Shown piece after piece: positions 47,580 through 60,400 of a stretch of 64,000 bases of DNA. This stretch comes from Mesostigma viride. Lineage: Eukaryota > Streptophyta > Mesostigmatophyceae > Mesostigmatales > Mesostigmataceae. The DNA lies in assembly GCA_009746045.1 (NCBI GenBank), contig RPFO01000864.1, forward strand, positions 1 through 64,000. Direction: 5' to 3'. Within the stretch, counting starts at the first letter, position 1; each line of letters starts with the position of its first letter. Position numbers and translations under genes: made by a program. The notes beneath the pieces are model-generated. The model was not told the origin of the DNA and did no database searches. It saw only the letters and a program-made list of their open reading frames with translations.

Positions 47580-50530
47580 TATAATATATATATTAAAAAT
47601 ATAATTACTTACAGCAGAGTGAAATCACTCAAACCAAAGCAAACGCCCAGCTATAAACCTATATACAGAGCCATGTCAAAGCTCTATACTACGATAAGAC
47701 CAATGGAAACGCCTAACGGGAGGAACCTAATAGCCCTGCTGCACCGCAAAATCAGCCCGCGTACGGCGGAGCATGATGTCCGCCATGGCCCGAGTCAGCG
47801 CCACCGACAAGCGCTGACGCCAATATGACGTCCAGGTCCGCGCCGACCATGGGGCCCGCTGGCCCTCCAGGTCCAGCCGGTCCTCCCGGAGCCGGCAACA
47901 CTCCTTGAAGAAGGCGGAGGTCAGGGGCCCCATGGCCCCAAACTCCTCCAGGACAAAGGGCACCACACGATGGTGCCCGACGTCGCCGTAGGCCAGGAGC
48001 TTGGCCCGCTCCGCCCGGTCCGCCGTGTAACCTGCCGTGAGGGAGGCCCCAGCCACGTGGCTAAGAGCCAAGGGCCGCGCCACCGAAACGTCAATAAGCA
48101 GATGCCGGCCACCCCCCTCAAAGTCCAGCACCACGATGTCAGGCCGGTGGTTGGGGGAATAGAAGGCAGCGCCATCCGCATCCTCGGACCGGATGTTCGC
48201 GTGGGGGAAAACCGACCGAATCATGGCGAGCACCACCGTCAGGAGGACAGTGTGCAAATACAAATACCAATTCTGATTCTGTTGGCCCCCCATGCAGGCA
48301 AGGTAGTGAGTCCCCGTGGGATCCAGCGGCTGCCCACAGCTACCACAAGGCCGCCCGGCCGGAACAAGAGGCTGCGGGGCAAATAGCTGGTGCCGGAGCG
48401 CCACCGAGTAGTGGCTGGGAGCCAAGGCGAATGGGGGGGCCATGGGAAGAGCACGAAGGTACGCCGAGCCCACACTCCGCAAGGAAAGCGAGAACAGCCA
48501 CGCACGTCCCTGGGCGTTGAGGTCCGCGAAAAGAGCAATCCAATCAGCCGTGTGCAGAATACCCGCGTAGGTTTTCTGGTGTTTATCGATGACGCGAGCA
48601 GGGAATGCGGCGGGAGATTGAACGGAGGCGACCGAGGGAGTGCCGCGAGGGAGGTGGCGCTGTACCGCCTGAGCGGCACGGACGGGAGAACAGGCCTGCT
48701 GGATCTCAGCATAGGCCTCCTGGATGGCGGTGACGAAGGGCAAAGGGCTGCTGGGGTCCAGGAGGTCAGGCGCTGCCGTTGCCAAAAGGGGCAGGAGCCG
48801 GCAGCTTTCCGCCCACGACTGAGCGACGGAGCCCAAAAAGGCTGCTGGGGCCAGCCGGGCGGCACGAGTCAGACCGCAGCCACCCATCCGTGCAGGCAGG
48901 GAGGCAATGCGAATAGCATGTGGCGGGAGGTCGGGGCCCGGGACCAGCTGCGCCAAGGCCGACTGGATGCGTTCGTCGTGGCCCTCGGCGGCCAGCCGGA
49001 CCTGAGACGGAAGAGCGCCCCGGAGCCAGTGAACGACGCGAGGGTGAGCGCAAAACCACAGAAGCAGACCCTTGGTCTGCGAATCATGAAGGCGCGCAAT
49101 CAAGGGCAGTACCTCAGTGCGTGCCTCGAGGGCGGCCCGCAGAGCATCGATGACAAACGCGGGGTCGCCAACCGGAACGCCGAGGACATCCAACCCATGG
49201 AGGCGCTCGTCCCGGCCCAAGAGCTGGGGCGGAAAGCCGGAGCAATCACCTTGGGGCGAGTACACCGCGCACTTGGCAAGGGTCAACTGGAGGTTGATGT
49301 CGGCCACCGCGGTCTGCAGTGCCAGCAGAGCCGCGGTGGTGTCCGGCACAGGGCCCAGCAGGTAGATATCATCCAAGTAGGCCTGAATAGCGACCGCCGG
49401 GTGGGCAGCATGGACCGCTTGGAGGCAACCCTGGAGGGGGGCGGCAAAGTACAGGGGTCCCAGGGGGTCCCCTTGCTGGGTGCCCGACCGCGACAGCAGG
49501 CCGCCGCGAGTGCCGTCCTCCATGATGTGAACCAGTTGGCCGGGCTGGCCGTAGCACACGGCTGTCCAAGCGTACAAGTCCTCGAAGGACTCCATGACGG
49601 CCGCAAACATGCTGGCGCGGGACAGACTGTTGAACGCGTTGTGGCAGTCGACCTTGACGACAGCGTGGGTGGGGTGGGCCTCGAGGTAGGCCTGCACCGA
49701 ATGGATGAGGATATCCGCCCCGCCTGGAGTCGTCACCCCCAGCTGGGCCGCCACCGAGGTCTCACCCGCTGCGAGGGGCGGGCAGAAAAAGGCACGGAGC
49801 TCGGGCGCCTTTTGGCGGCAGATCACTTTGCCCACGAGCTTGCGGAGCACCTCACCGCAGGCGATCGGGCGCACCTTGCCCTCGGGGGGGGCAAGACACC
49901 CTTGAGCAGAGCGAGGAGGCGAGCGCCCGCTAACCACTCGCGCGCAGCGGGAGGAACGCGACCAGCCGCCAGGTCAATGAGGGTGTCAAAGAGAATGTCC
50001 TCGCCCCCATGCCCCACCAGGACCTCCAAGTGCTCGTAGCGCCAGCCCGACGGCCCGGTAGAGGAAGCCCGCGGGACCTCACGCATCACCTCCAGGAAGC
50101 AGTCGCGGTCCAGCCGGAGGGGGGCCGGCAGGGGGTCCGGCACGGGCAGCTGGAATCCGGGCTCCGCAGGGTGAAGAGCCTCCAAGGCCGCCAGGGTAGC
50201 CGCATTGGCGGGGGCGAGCTTGGCCATTTCCAAGCGGGTCATGGCCCGGCTGAGCTGCCCCTCGCGGACGAGGCGGATGACGTCGGCGGCCACCCGCTCG
50301 AAGTTGACCTCCCCCGACAGCCGGGCCGTGCGCGGGGGCGGCACGCCAAACAGCCCCTCCCAGTCCCCCTGCAGAAAGCGTCGGCAACGGGCAATAACCG
50401 CACCCTGGAGGCCGCGCACACCACGCCCGAGAGGGGTGAGGAGCAGGCGGGGGGTCACCATGTGCAGTTTAAAGCCCAGCGGGTCGTCCGGAGCGGCGTG
50501 CATGCGCCGGAGAGAAACGATATATATAAT
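47580..50530 (-). mobile_element. RLE-type LINE retrotransposon (RT plus restriction-like endonuclease)
   Basis: Contains one long coding region, about 130 bp of 3' UTR (GCTATAAACCTATATACAGAG complement) and a TA-rich 3' end. The N-terminal zinc-finger/Myb region of R2-like elements is not seen, so the 5' end may be truncated. A relic of the same family lies head to head at 50610-50930. Confidence 0.85.
47727..50503 (-). pseudogene. Reverse transcriptase with C-terminal restriction-like endonuclease, one frameshift
   Basis: ATG at 50503 (MHAAPDDPLGFKLH). RT motifs run in order: STGPSGWRYEHLEVL, LLALLKGVLPPP, KVRPIACGEVLRKLVGKV, VKVDCHNAFNSLSR (motif A Asp), LSRSGTQQGDPLGPLYF, and AYLDDIYLLG (catalytic YxDD). 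After the thumb comes a zinc cluster, CGSCGQPLDPTGTHYLACMG, then the PD-(D/E)xK-like HRPDIVVLDFEGGGRHLLID nuclease motif and VQQGY at the end (47727). An eight-G run (plus strand, about 49882-49890) puts the upstream quarter in a different frame from the rest; one base gained or lost there would explain it. RT-RLE proteins nick target DNA and prime reverse transcription in the nucleus. The single homopolymer error could equally be a sequencing fault, so the element may be active. Confidence 0.9.
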
Positions 50531-50609
50531 ACAGGCCGTCCACCGTTGCCTGCCCCGGGGCACGCCCGCGGCGTGTCCACTGTCGTCAGTCCTAGTGTCA
50601 GTCCTAATG

Positions 50610-50930
50610 TTCAACAAAAGACATACGCGGGTATACTATACACTGTGCCGACTGGATGGGTCTGCATGCGAGCTTGAACAATCAGGGGAAGGCTTGGCTT
50701 CACTCCGTTTCCCTTGAGGGGAGCGTGGGGGCCGCATTCCTGCGCGCCCTCCCCATCATTGAGCCCATTTTCACGCCAGTGCCAGCCCTTTACGTACGCC
50801 CTCGCTCTCCGCCACCAGATGTTTGCCCCGCAACCTCTCATCACGGCGGGTGCGTCCTGCGGCAGCTGCGGGCTTGCTCTCGATATCACATCAATCCAAA
50901 AACGCGTTTTGGTTCCCTGGTAATTATTTC
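50610..50930 (+). pseudogene. RLE-LINE relic (pre-zinc-finger region)
   Basis: Frames give NVQQKTYAGILYTV, NNQGKAWLHSVSLEGSVGAA, FLRALPIIEP and LRHQMFAPQPLITAGASCGS. They parallel KTYAGILHTA, NAQGRAWLFSLSLRSVGSAY, LRALPMAPPF and LRHQLFAPQPLVPAGRPCGS in the element at 47727. Two frame changes; truncated at both ends. Orientation is opposite to the main copy. Confidence 0.85.
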
Positions 50931-50944
50931 AAGATAGGCTAATA

Positions 50945-52245
50945 GTCAGTTTGGCCTCAACTTTGGCACCAAGGTACCTAATCAGATATCTTATGATGCC
51001 ATGTGGTCAAAAAATTTTTTGGGAGTCGGCACCATGGTAACATGGTGACATTTGCTAGCATAAAATACCGCACTTTTAGCACTTTCTGGCATGCATGCCT
51101 ATATGAATGACACTAAATGAACTCAGTTGGGGCTATAACTTTGCACATGTTATAAACACATCCCATGCAGCATGCCCACAAAGTTTCAGGCTGGTTGGAT
51201 CACAAAATGGTGACAGATGCTAGCATAAATACCCCAAAATGCAGTTTTTCAGGGTTTTCCAAGGGTTTCATCACACATATGCATATATAATGACACCAAA
51301 TGAACTCAGTTGGGCGTGGAACTTTGCATATGTTCTAAACACATCCCATGCAGCATGCCCACAAAGTTTCAGGCTGGTTGCATGACAAAATGGTGACAGC
51401 TGCTAGCATAAACACCACAAAAATGCAGTTTTTCATGGTTTTCCAAGGGTTTCATCACACATTTGCATATATAATGACATCAAATGAACTCAGTTGGACC
51501 TGGGACTTGGCACATGTTCGAAACACATCCCATGCAGCCTGCCCGCAAAGCTTCAGGCTGGTTGGATGACAAACTGGTGACAAATGCTAGCATAAATACC
51601 ACAAAAATGCAGTTTTTCATGGTTTTCCAAGGGTTTCATCACACATGTGCATATATAATGACATCAAATGAACTCAGTTGGACCTGGAACTTGGCACATG
51701 TTCGAAACACATCCCATGCAGCCTGCCCACAAAGCTTCAGGCTGGTTGGATGACAAATTGGTGACAGATGCTAGCATAAATACCACAGAAAAAGCAGCTT
51801 TCTATTGTTCTTACAAGGGTTTCATGGCAATCATTCCACCTTGGTGTACAGAAGGTTCCAAACAACACATCATTACATTATGCATCATATTTACAATGCA
51901 GGAAGGCATACTTGGGGGCACATGCCTATAGTACAATGCATTAATAACACAGCTCTAGCCAGCTAGCTAGCTATATAGTGGCTAATGCCACACCCGGGGG
52001 CACGTTCTCACGGCCCTGCTGCATCCTTTTCCTTTTCTTCTTCTCTGCATCTGACAGGGGCCTGCCCCCATCTTCTCATCCACCAGCCTGGTGAGCACCC
52101 TGACGTTGGTGACTTGCGTCCGCTACCCTACCCCCATGGCACGCTTGGCCTTACGCTTGGTGAAGGTGGAGGGGTGGGCGCGACAGTTGGTCTGGGTTTT
52201 CATCACCCCCTTCCTCCAGTGCATGCGTGTGCTCCAACGCCTAAG
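50945..52245 (-). mobile_element. Repeat family R3, copy 2
   Basis: Inverse complement of the R3 arrangement at 32900-33627. From right to left it has the CATGCACTGGAGGAAGGGGG block, a [13 protein letters not shown]-coding segment (about 52000-52040), a (TAGC)n spot, and then 184-bp units. Confidence 0.65.
51100..51790. repeat. Four tandem units of about 184 bp (R3)
   Basis: Each unit includes TGAACTCAGTTGG, CACATCCCATGCAGC, CACAAAG(T/C)TTCAGGCTGG, GGTGACAGATGCTAGCATAA and TTTTCCAAGGGTTTCATCAC. Repeats start about 184 bases apart. Single or partial units are at 33420-33620 and 38703-38935. Confidence 0.88.
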
Positions 52246-52249
52246 CAGA

Positions 52250-52330
52250 GAAGCACACACACACACACATACACACACACACACACGTCGATCCCTTACC
52301 CACACACACACACACACACATACACATGTA
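52250..52330. repeat. (CA)n microsatellite
   Basis: Interrupted CA repeats. Confidence 0.93.
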
Positions 52331-52354
52331 TCCACCCACCCATGCATACACGTA

Positions 52355-52712
<358 letters not shown>

Positions 52713-52723
52713 AGTCATACATA

Positions 52724-54715
52724 CCCTCCCTCCCTCCCTCCCTCCCTCCCTCCCTCCCTCCCTCCCTCTCCCTCCCTCCCTCCCTCCCTCCCTCCTCCTC
52801 CCTCCCTCCTCCCTCCCTCCCTCCTCCCTCCTCCCTCCTCCCTCCCTCCTCCCTCCCTCCCTCCCTCCTCCCTCCCTCCCTCCCTCCCTCCCTCCCTCCC
52901 TCCCTCCCTCCCTCCCTCCCTCCCTCCCTCCCTCCCTCCCTCCCTCCCTCCCTCCCTCCTCCCTCCCTCCCTCCTCCCTCCCTCCCTCCCTCCTCCCTCC
53001 CTCCCTCCCTCCCTCCCTCCCTCCCTCCCTCCCTCCCTCCCTCCCTCCTCCCTCCCTCCCTCCCTCCCTCCCTCCCTCCCTCCCTCCCTCCTCTCCCTCC
53101 CTCCCTCCCTCCTCCCTCCTCCCTCCCTCCCTCCCTCCCTCCCTCCCTCCCTCCTCCCTCCCTCCCTCCCTCCCTCCCTCCCTCCCTCCCTCCCTCCTCC
53201 CTCCCTCCCTCCCTCCCTCCCTCCCTCCCTCCTCCTCCCTCCCTCCCTCCCTCCTCCCTCCCTCCCTCCCTCCTCCCTCCCTCCTCCCTCCCTCCCTCCC
53301 TCCCTCCCTCCCTCCCTCCCTCCCTCCCTCCCTCCTCCTCCCTCCCTCCCTCCCTCCCTCCTCCTCCCTCCCTCCCTCCCTCCCTCCCTCCCTCCCTCCC
53401 TCCCTCCCTCCTCCCTCCCTCCCTCCCTCCTCCCTCCCTCCCTCCCTCCTCCCTCCCTCCCTCCTCCCTCCCTCCTCCTCCCTCCCTCCCTCCTCCCTCC
53501 CTCCCTCCCTCCCTCCCTCCCTCCCTCCCTCCCTCCTCCCTCCCTCCCTCCCTCCCTCCCTCCCTCCCTCCCTCCCTCCTCCCTCCCTCCCTCCCTCCCT
53601 CCTCCTCCCTCCCTCCCTCCCTCCCTCCCTCCTCCCTCCCTCCCTCCTCCCTCCTCCCTCCCTCCCTCCCTCCCTCCTCCCTCCCTCCCTCCCTCCCTCC
53701 CTCCTCCCTCCCTCCTCCCTCCCTCCCTCCCTCCCTCCTCCCTCCCTCCCTCCTCCCTCCCTCCCTCCCTCCTCCCTCCCTCCCTCCCTCCCTCCCTCCC
53801 TCCCTCCCTCCCTCCCTCCCTCCTCCCTCCCTCCCTCCCTCCCTCCCTCCCTCCCTCCCTCCTCCCTCCCTCCCTCCTCCCTCCCTCCCTCCTCCTCCCT
53901 CCCTCCCTCCCTCCCTCCCTCCCTCCCTCCCTCCCTCCCTCCTCCTCCTCCCTCCTCCCTCCCTCCTCCCTCCTCCCTCCCTCCCTCCCTCCCTCCCTCC
54001 CTCCCTCCTCCCTCCCTCCCTCCCTCCCTCCCTCCCTCCCTCCCTCCCTCCCTCCTCCCTCCCTCCCTCCCTCCTCCCTCCTCCCTCCCTCCCTCCCTCC
54101 CTCCCTCCCTCCCTCCCTCCCTCCCTCCCTCCCTCCCTCCCTCCCTCCCTCCTCCTCCTCCCTCCCTCCCTCCTCCCTCCCTCCCTCCCTCTCCCTCCCT
54201 CCCTCCCTCCTCCCTCCCTCCTCCCTCCCTCCCTCCCTCCCTCCCTCCTCCCTCCCTCCCTCCCTCCCTCCCTCCCTCCTCCTCCCTCCCTCCCTCCCTC
54301 CCTCCCTCCCTCCTCCTCCCTCCCTCCCTCCCTCCCTCCCTCCCCCCTCCCTCCCTCCCTCCCTCCTCCCTCCCTCCCTCCCTCCCTCCCTCCCTCCCTC
54401 CCTCCCTCCCTCCCTCCCTCCCTCCCTCCCTCCCTCCCTCCCTCCCTCCTCCTCTCCCTCCCTCCCTCCCTCCTCCCTCCCTCCCTCCTCCTCCCTCCCT
54501 CCCTCCCTCCCTCCCTCCCCTCCCTCCTCCCTCCCTCCCTCCCTCCCTCCTCCCTCCCTCCCTCCTCCCTCCTCCCTCCTCCCTCCCTCCTCCTCCCTCC
54601 CTCCTCCCTCCTCCCTCCCTCCCTCCCTCCCTCCCCTCCCTCCCTCCCTCCCTCCCTCCCTCCCTCCCTCCCACCCCTCCCTCCTCCCTCCCTCCCTCCC
54701 TCCCTCCCCCCCTCC
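52724..54715. repeat. 2-kb (CCCT)n / CCT polypyrimidine tract
   Basis: Only C and T on the plus strand apart from a single CCCACCCC near 54670. TCCC units mixed with TCC units in irregular order. The long Ser/Pro/Leu and Glu/Gly/Arg frames are artefacts. Confidence 0.97.
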
Positions 54716-55734
54716 CTCATTCATACACCCGTTCATTCATGCATGCAGCCGCTCATCATTAACACGCCTCCGTTGGGAAACTCACGGGGTATGAACTATG
54801 AAACGGGCGGTAAGAAAGGAAGAAGGAGCCGCCTCCCCAACATGCCGCCCGGCAAAGGCAGCGATGGGCCGTCCAGGAGGGAAACACTGCGCTTTGCCTT
54901 GTACGCCGGGGTGCGCAGGCGACGTGCGGGCACTGTCGCGTGTAAATTTGCCTGCCCGCCCCAGTCCTTCTCGGGACGCCTCCCCAGAGCATGCCGTCAT
55001 GGTAAGAGCTCTTTTCGCCCGTCGCCGGAAGCTTAAACCACAAGAATACGCCGGTTAATGACCAGAAAATGGGGGGTTGTCGACGTTATAAACCAGTAGC
55101 TGTGGTTTTTCCCGCACCCCGAGCACACTCCGGACGGGGCCAGCAAGCCCCGCCCGCAGGATAAACACCGGGCGATGTTGCTGCGCCCAAGCGAAGTCAT
55201 ATAGCTGCAAGAAAAGACGTAAAAGCGATTAAAAGAACGACATGCAGTGTTGCCCCTGTCAGCGCTTCTATAATTCTCACTTTTTCGCGGAAGGGGCGTA
55301 AAAATCGGAAACGCAAAATTAAGGGAAATCCTACGCTGGGTTTCTTTGAAATGATGTAAGGAACTGGTAGAACGTGTTCGCTTCCACCGTCAAGTAGTTT
55401 GGGCAACGAGACCTTACCTTAAAGATGCACGGGGCTGGTCGGACGGCGAGCAAAAACTGCGCCAACTGCGTGCTTGTCCTCGTTCACACCCAATACAGCA
55501 GCGTTTCGCGAGTTTTTTTGTGAATATTATTTTTCCCTATGACAATGCCGTTCGAACAAGCGAAATCCGGTACACAATGGCTTCGTATTCCGTGAGCAAT
55601 AAATTTTCAGCTACCATAGCCGTGCACACCGAATTTCAGTCAACATTGCACGCGCGCACCGAATTTCGTCAACTTTCGCGCGGGAATTACCGGGGAACCT
55701 ACCGGCGCTGCGCCGGATTGATGTGATTGTATGC
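54716..55734. other. No gene recognised
   Basis: Starts with CCTCCGTTGGGAAACTCACG, resembling a LINE tail. 54800-55035 has an open frame rich in Arg/Pro without family resemblance. 55090-55730 shows nothing recognisable. Confidence 0.4.
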
Positions 55735-56485
55735 CATCATTGCCATGGTTCGGTCGGTCTTTCCCCACTCCACCATCACGTGCGAGGACGCGCGGATGGG
55801 GCCGCCCTCTACTCACCAACCACCGCCATGACATTACCGTGCTTGACTTATACGACGGGCAGGGTTGCCACCTGCTCATCGATGTCTCCGTGGCTCGGCC
55901 GCTCTCCGGTCGCCACATCGATCCTCCGGGCGGCTGTGGATGCCGGCACTGCTGCCGCTGTGACTGAGCGCGACAAGTTTGCCTCCTACGGTGCAATGTG
56001 GGGTCCCACCGGGTCATCCCCTTGGTCCTTGAGGAGTTCGGGGCCATGGGCCCCACTCAACAGACAGCGGAGTTTTTCCACTCGTGAGCGCTGCCAGCGC
56101 CGTAAAGACCGCCTTAGCCTCGAGGGCACGTCAGACCGCCCCGCGGTCTGCCCGCATGCACGTGGTCCGCGTATTGGCGGCAGCGCCTGTCACTCGCCCT
56201 CCCTCGCACCGTGACTGATGTGTTAAATTCTGCCGCATCCGGGCCGACTTAATTTGTCGCGACCCATGTGGTCTAGATCCCTCCCAGGCCTGAATGGTGG
56301 GCCGGCAGCGATGTTGCTGCGTGTCGTAGTTTTGTGATGTAGTTAGTTGTACCTTGTGCAGGTGGCGTGATCCTTGGATGTCCGTGTCAGATTGCTATTA
56401 TTTCTTCAGGGTTCTTCTTTTCGGGTTTTTCCTTATGTTGCATGCCAATCTCACCTTCGTAACTTATCATTCTCAATTAATATAT
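55735..56485 (+). pseudogene. RLE-LINE relic (endonuclease domain) with its 3' tail
   Basis: Frames give VRGRADGAALYSP, HRHDITVLDLYDGQGCHLLI and DVSVARPLSG, then ERDKFASYGAMWGPTG. These parallel DGAAFYSPNHRPDIVVLDFE, HLLIDVSVARPL and RAKLLAYGDVGHHR in the element at 47727. Three or more frame changes. The 3' tail CGGGTTTTTCCTTATGTTGC to ATTAATATATA matches 43390-43468, so it belongs to a different subfamily. Confidence 0.8.
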
Positions 56486-57240
56486 ACATCACGATCTCGT
56501 TGATAGGATTGACAGTGTTTTGATCCGTTTAAGGAATGTTGTTTGCATTGTGGACCAGAAACGGCCAGACTCGGGAGTGTTCAGTCCCGGGAAAGGACCG
56601 GTGCGTCGTTGGCCAGCGTGGCCATGCCACATGTGGTAGCTGGGACAGCGCAGAGTCACGCAGTTGATACATGCATGCATATCGATTATGACGTATACAG
56701 TAAACACTGTTGCGCCACAGTGGCGTCATGCAGTTGGTCTGTTGTGACTTTCGATGGGTCTCAAGGTTAGTTACTCTTAAAATTGCGGCTGCACAACTCG
56801 GCATTCATTGTGACTTGTCAAATGTTATGGAATGAATTGTTTGAACGTATTGCTTTCATAACAAAGCATCAAATGTTGCAATCTTTATCATCGGCTGGCT
56901 GCGCTGCTTGTCATGAAGGTGGTGGTGCCGTCAAGGACCACACCTCTCATTTTCGTGAACCTTTTATTCAGTGGATCACACACATGTGCTCTATTGCTGC
57001 TGTGGATATGTCTTCCAAGTGATACCCTAGGAAATAATGGCACGCAAAAGCGACACTGGCTCACGAGCCTTCTCTTTGTGTATAGGTCCTCTCACTCTGT
57101 ATTGGCACCCACGTGATACGCAGTCACGTGCTTATAAAATTAGTTGATTAATGAATTGCTGCTTTATTGATTAGCAGTACTCCAGCATGCAGGGCATATG
57201 CCTTGATCACGCGCACTAGCTGACCAGGTAGCTGACCGAC
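56486..57240. other. No gene recognised
   Basis: Mixed sequence with short frames only; ends at the target duplication of the ORF1 element. Confidence 0.35.
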
Positions 57241-57435
57241 ATGTGTCTAGCTAGATAGACGTCATCCATAATAAGCACGAGCCACGAGCCACGAGCCACG
57301 AGGTAGCCATGGCTGACGGCGGCGCTCATAACTTTCACGTTTGAGCACCGAATTTAGTCGTGAATATCACAATCGCTTCGTCTTTCTAAGACGCACATGC
57401 TGATATAATTTTCCGACGCTATTACGCAATATACG

Positions 57436-60400
57436 ATGAGCAAACGCCCATCGACGCAACGCAGCCTGACGGCTGCGCTCGGCAATGAAAATACGTCTGC
57501 AGCTCCGGCTGCAGCTTCGCCATCAGGGCCGGAAGGCAGTGGTGACACTAGTCGCGCACTGGTGGCCGCCCAGAACCCTCCCGGGCTTCCTGCCTCGCCA
57601 TCGGCCTCGCCAGACCCTAAACGAAGCCGCTCATCCTTTCCACGCGAACCGCGTTTCAAGTATCACTCCTTCCATGCCGACGATCACGACTGGTTCAACA
57701 ACATTTCTCCGGTCGCTGCTATGAAATGCATTTTCTTCGGGGACTACGCCTCGCTTCTTGAGCTGTGCATCTACTTTCACAGCATCCGTCGCCTACTGGA
57801 ATTTGACGGCCGTAATTTTACACAGAGCCGCGAACTGCTGCTGACGGGCTTGTACCCCCGGCCCGAGCTTCAGCACATGATTCTTTGTTCCCTGCTGACG
57901 AAGTCTGACGGCGAGATCTTGGCCCCCACCATCTCCGCAGCCACATACCGCTCCATCCTCACGGAAGCCTTTCAGCAGCACGTGACCCCCCTTGCCGCAG
58001 ATGTGGCGGCAATGGGCGGCACGCTGGCTACTGAGCTCCCTCACATTTCCACCACCGTCACCTCCACCTCCACCCTCCTCACCTCCACCTCCACTGCCAC
58101 CTCCACCTCCACCGCCGACATCAAAGCCCAGCTCCTCGACATCGACCAGCGTCTTAAGAACAATGCCATCGCTATCGAGGTCCTGCAGAACACCGCAGGC
58201 CTCACCGCCCAGGCAGTGAAGGACATTGCCGCCAAGCCAGCCCCGGCTGGCCTGACCGGCGATGCTCCTCCCATCACCACCTGGGCGGACATGCTTAACC
58301 CCTCATTGGTCTTGCAGCCGATTTTCCGCCAAAAATCGACTTGCAGCCGATGCATCGGCTGCTCCGCGGGGGACCAAATTGCGCGAAAACTATTGAGAAT
58401 TAGGAAACGTTTAGCTGAGAAGATCGAAAGTTTATAATTTTCCTCACAGCATGGTACTAGGGTTCGCATACTTCTGACAAAGTTATAGAGGTGTTCTGGC
58501 CGGTCAAAGTACAAGGGGTCAGGGTACTTTTTCACGTAAAACGTGCATTCCGGAAAACGACGACCTGGCCATGGCGGCTTGCGCCCACGCATGGAATTTA
58601 CGTTTGCGTTCGAATTTTCTGGCCAAACTTAGGAAATTGATTTTATACGTCCTAAAGATCACACAGGCCAATTTTTGGTTCGCGGGAATGCCATTTGATA
58701 GGTGTCGGCAGCGTTCTTGCTGGAAAAAACTGCGATCAGGCCGGACGATAGAAACGTTGACAGCAATACCTTTACGGCGTATTTTAAAGGATATATTGGT
58801 TTCTTTGTAGTTATTATGATACATATTAGTCGTAAACGTGCAAGGGTGGCAAGAAATCGCCGAATCTAGCGACCATGCTGCACAACTTTGGTGTGCCGAA
58901 ATGCGCCATTTTGCGGCCACCGCCTGGGCCAAGGTAACGCCATCCATGCCTGGTAAAGCTTCAGCATCGTTTTCCTATCGATGTTTGACGTTTATATATA
59001 CGTTCTAGCTTGTGTAGCACATTCTTTTTGCATTATTCATGCTCTTTCTTGACCCTGGCCTGGCCCCTTTCTAAAACACCCTTCTTAGATGCTTCCCTCA
59101 GTCAGTTGACCTGCCACAGTGTGATGGTGATAAGTTTTAGATGCTGTATGGGTTTGAATACCTCCATATATGTTTGTTATACATTTCCCATACACATATT
59201 GCATGATTGTGAGGCAGTTGGCTGGTCTCTGTGGCATCATCAAGCACGTAACTGGTGAGTAAAAGCTTCCCATTGACAGCATGTGCCACCAGGTGTGCTG
59301 GCCATCACCTGGCAAGCTATAGCAGCTTAGGCCTAGTTTATCCTTGCTAGGGCAGGCTGAAATAGGCTCAACGTCACTAGTTTGTTGGTGGCTGCCTCCT
59401 ATAATGTATGCCTTGCGTAGGGTATCCGTACCACGTTACCTACGTGCATGGACAAGGTGGCACCTGCACATAGGTGCCATGTAAGGGCAGTGTGATGATG
59501 CAGTTATGTTTCCCCATCATTGTGGAAGGGAAATGTATTGTATGGCATGGTTGGGGGCCATATTAGTAGGTATTAGTAGTAGGTAGTATGCCCACCCCTA
59601 CCCCCTTGGTTGCTTTTTACCAACGGTACCCCTATGGGCTGTACTGGGTGTAACTGCTGGTATACCCACCCAAATGATGACCCCAATGGCTCAAACTGTT
59701 CAGCAACTAATTGTTTATCATCCCTGAAGTGGTAGGTGCCTAGTAGGTCTAATAACATAATTCAAAATGCACATTCTACCAAAAATGAAAACGCGCGTCT
59801 CGACCCCCCTAACTTTGGCGGTAGTTTTCTATGGCCTACCCTGCAGATATGTTAGGTTGTGATAGCTCACCCCGAAGGGCAACTCATGGACATGCTTGAC
59901 CCCCAAGGACAGCCCTTGGATGTTGGTAGGTTGGCTGTGGGGTGGTTTGCAAATTTAGCATTTTGCAGCCGATTTTTCGGCTTTAAATGGGACCAATGAG
60001 GGGTTAAGCAACACACCACCTCCACCACCTCCGCTGTCGCAGCCCAGCTTCAACGGCAGACGCTTGACCTCCGCGAGGAGGCCGAGCTCGCCAAGCGCAG
60101 CCTCAACGTCATTGTCAAGAATCTCAAGATGGAGGAAGGTGAGAATTCCGAGAAGCTTGCGCGTGCTTTTGAGAGAGAAATCCTTGATCGCATGGGCTTT
60201 ACTGGTGAGATCGAGCTGGCCGCCCACCGCCTTCCCCGCGCGCGGGGTAAGGCAGGGCCGCCCCCGCTCCTTCTCACCTTTAAGACCCCGGCGGACAAGA
60301 TTTCTTTTCTCCGACGCCGCAAGCGGCTCGAGAAGACTCTCTTCACCCTTGACGACGACTTGACCCTGGCGCAGCAACAACGGCGACGGGAGCTATGGCC

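Noticed and set aside
48390-50039. 549-residue plus-strand frame
   Set aside because: Antisense of the RT-RLE coding region, which carries the recognisable motifs.
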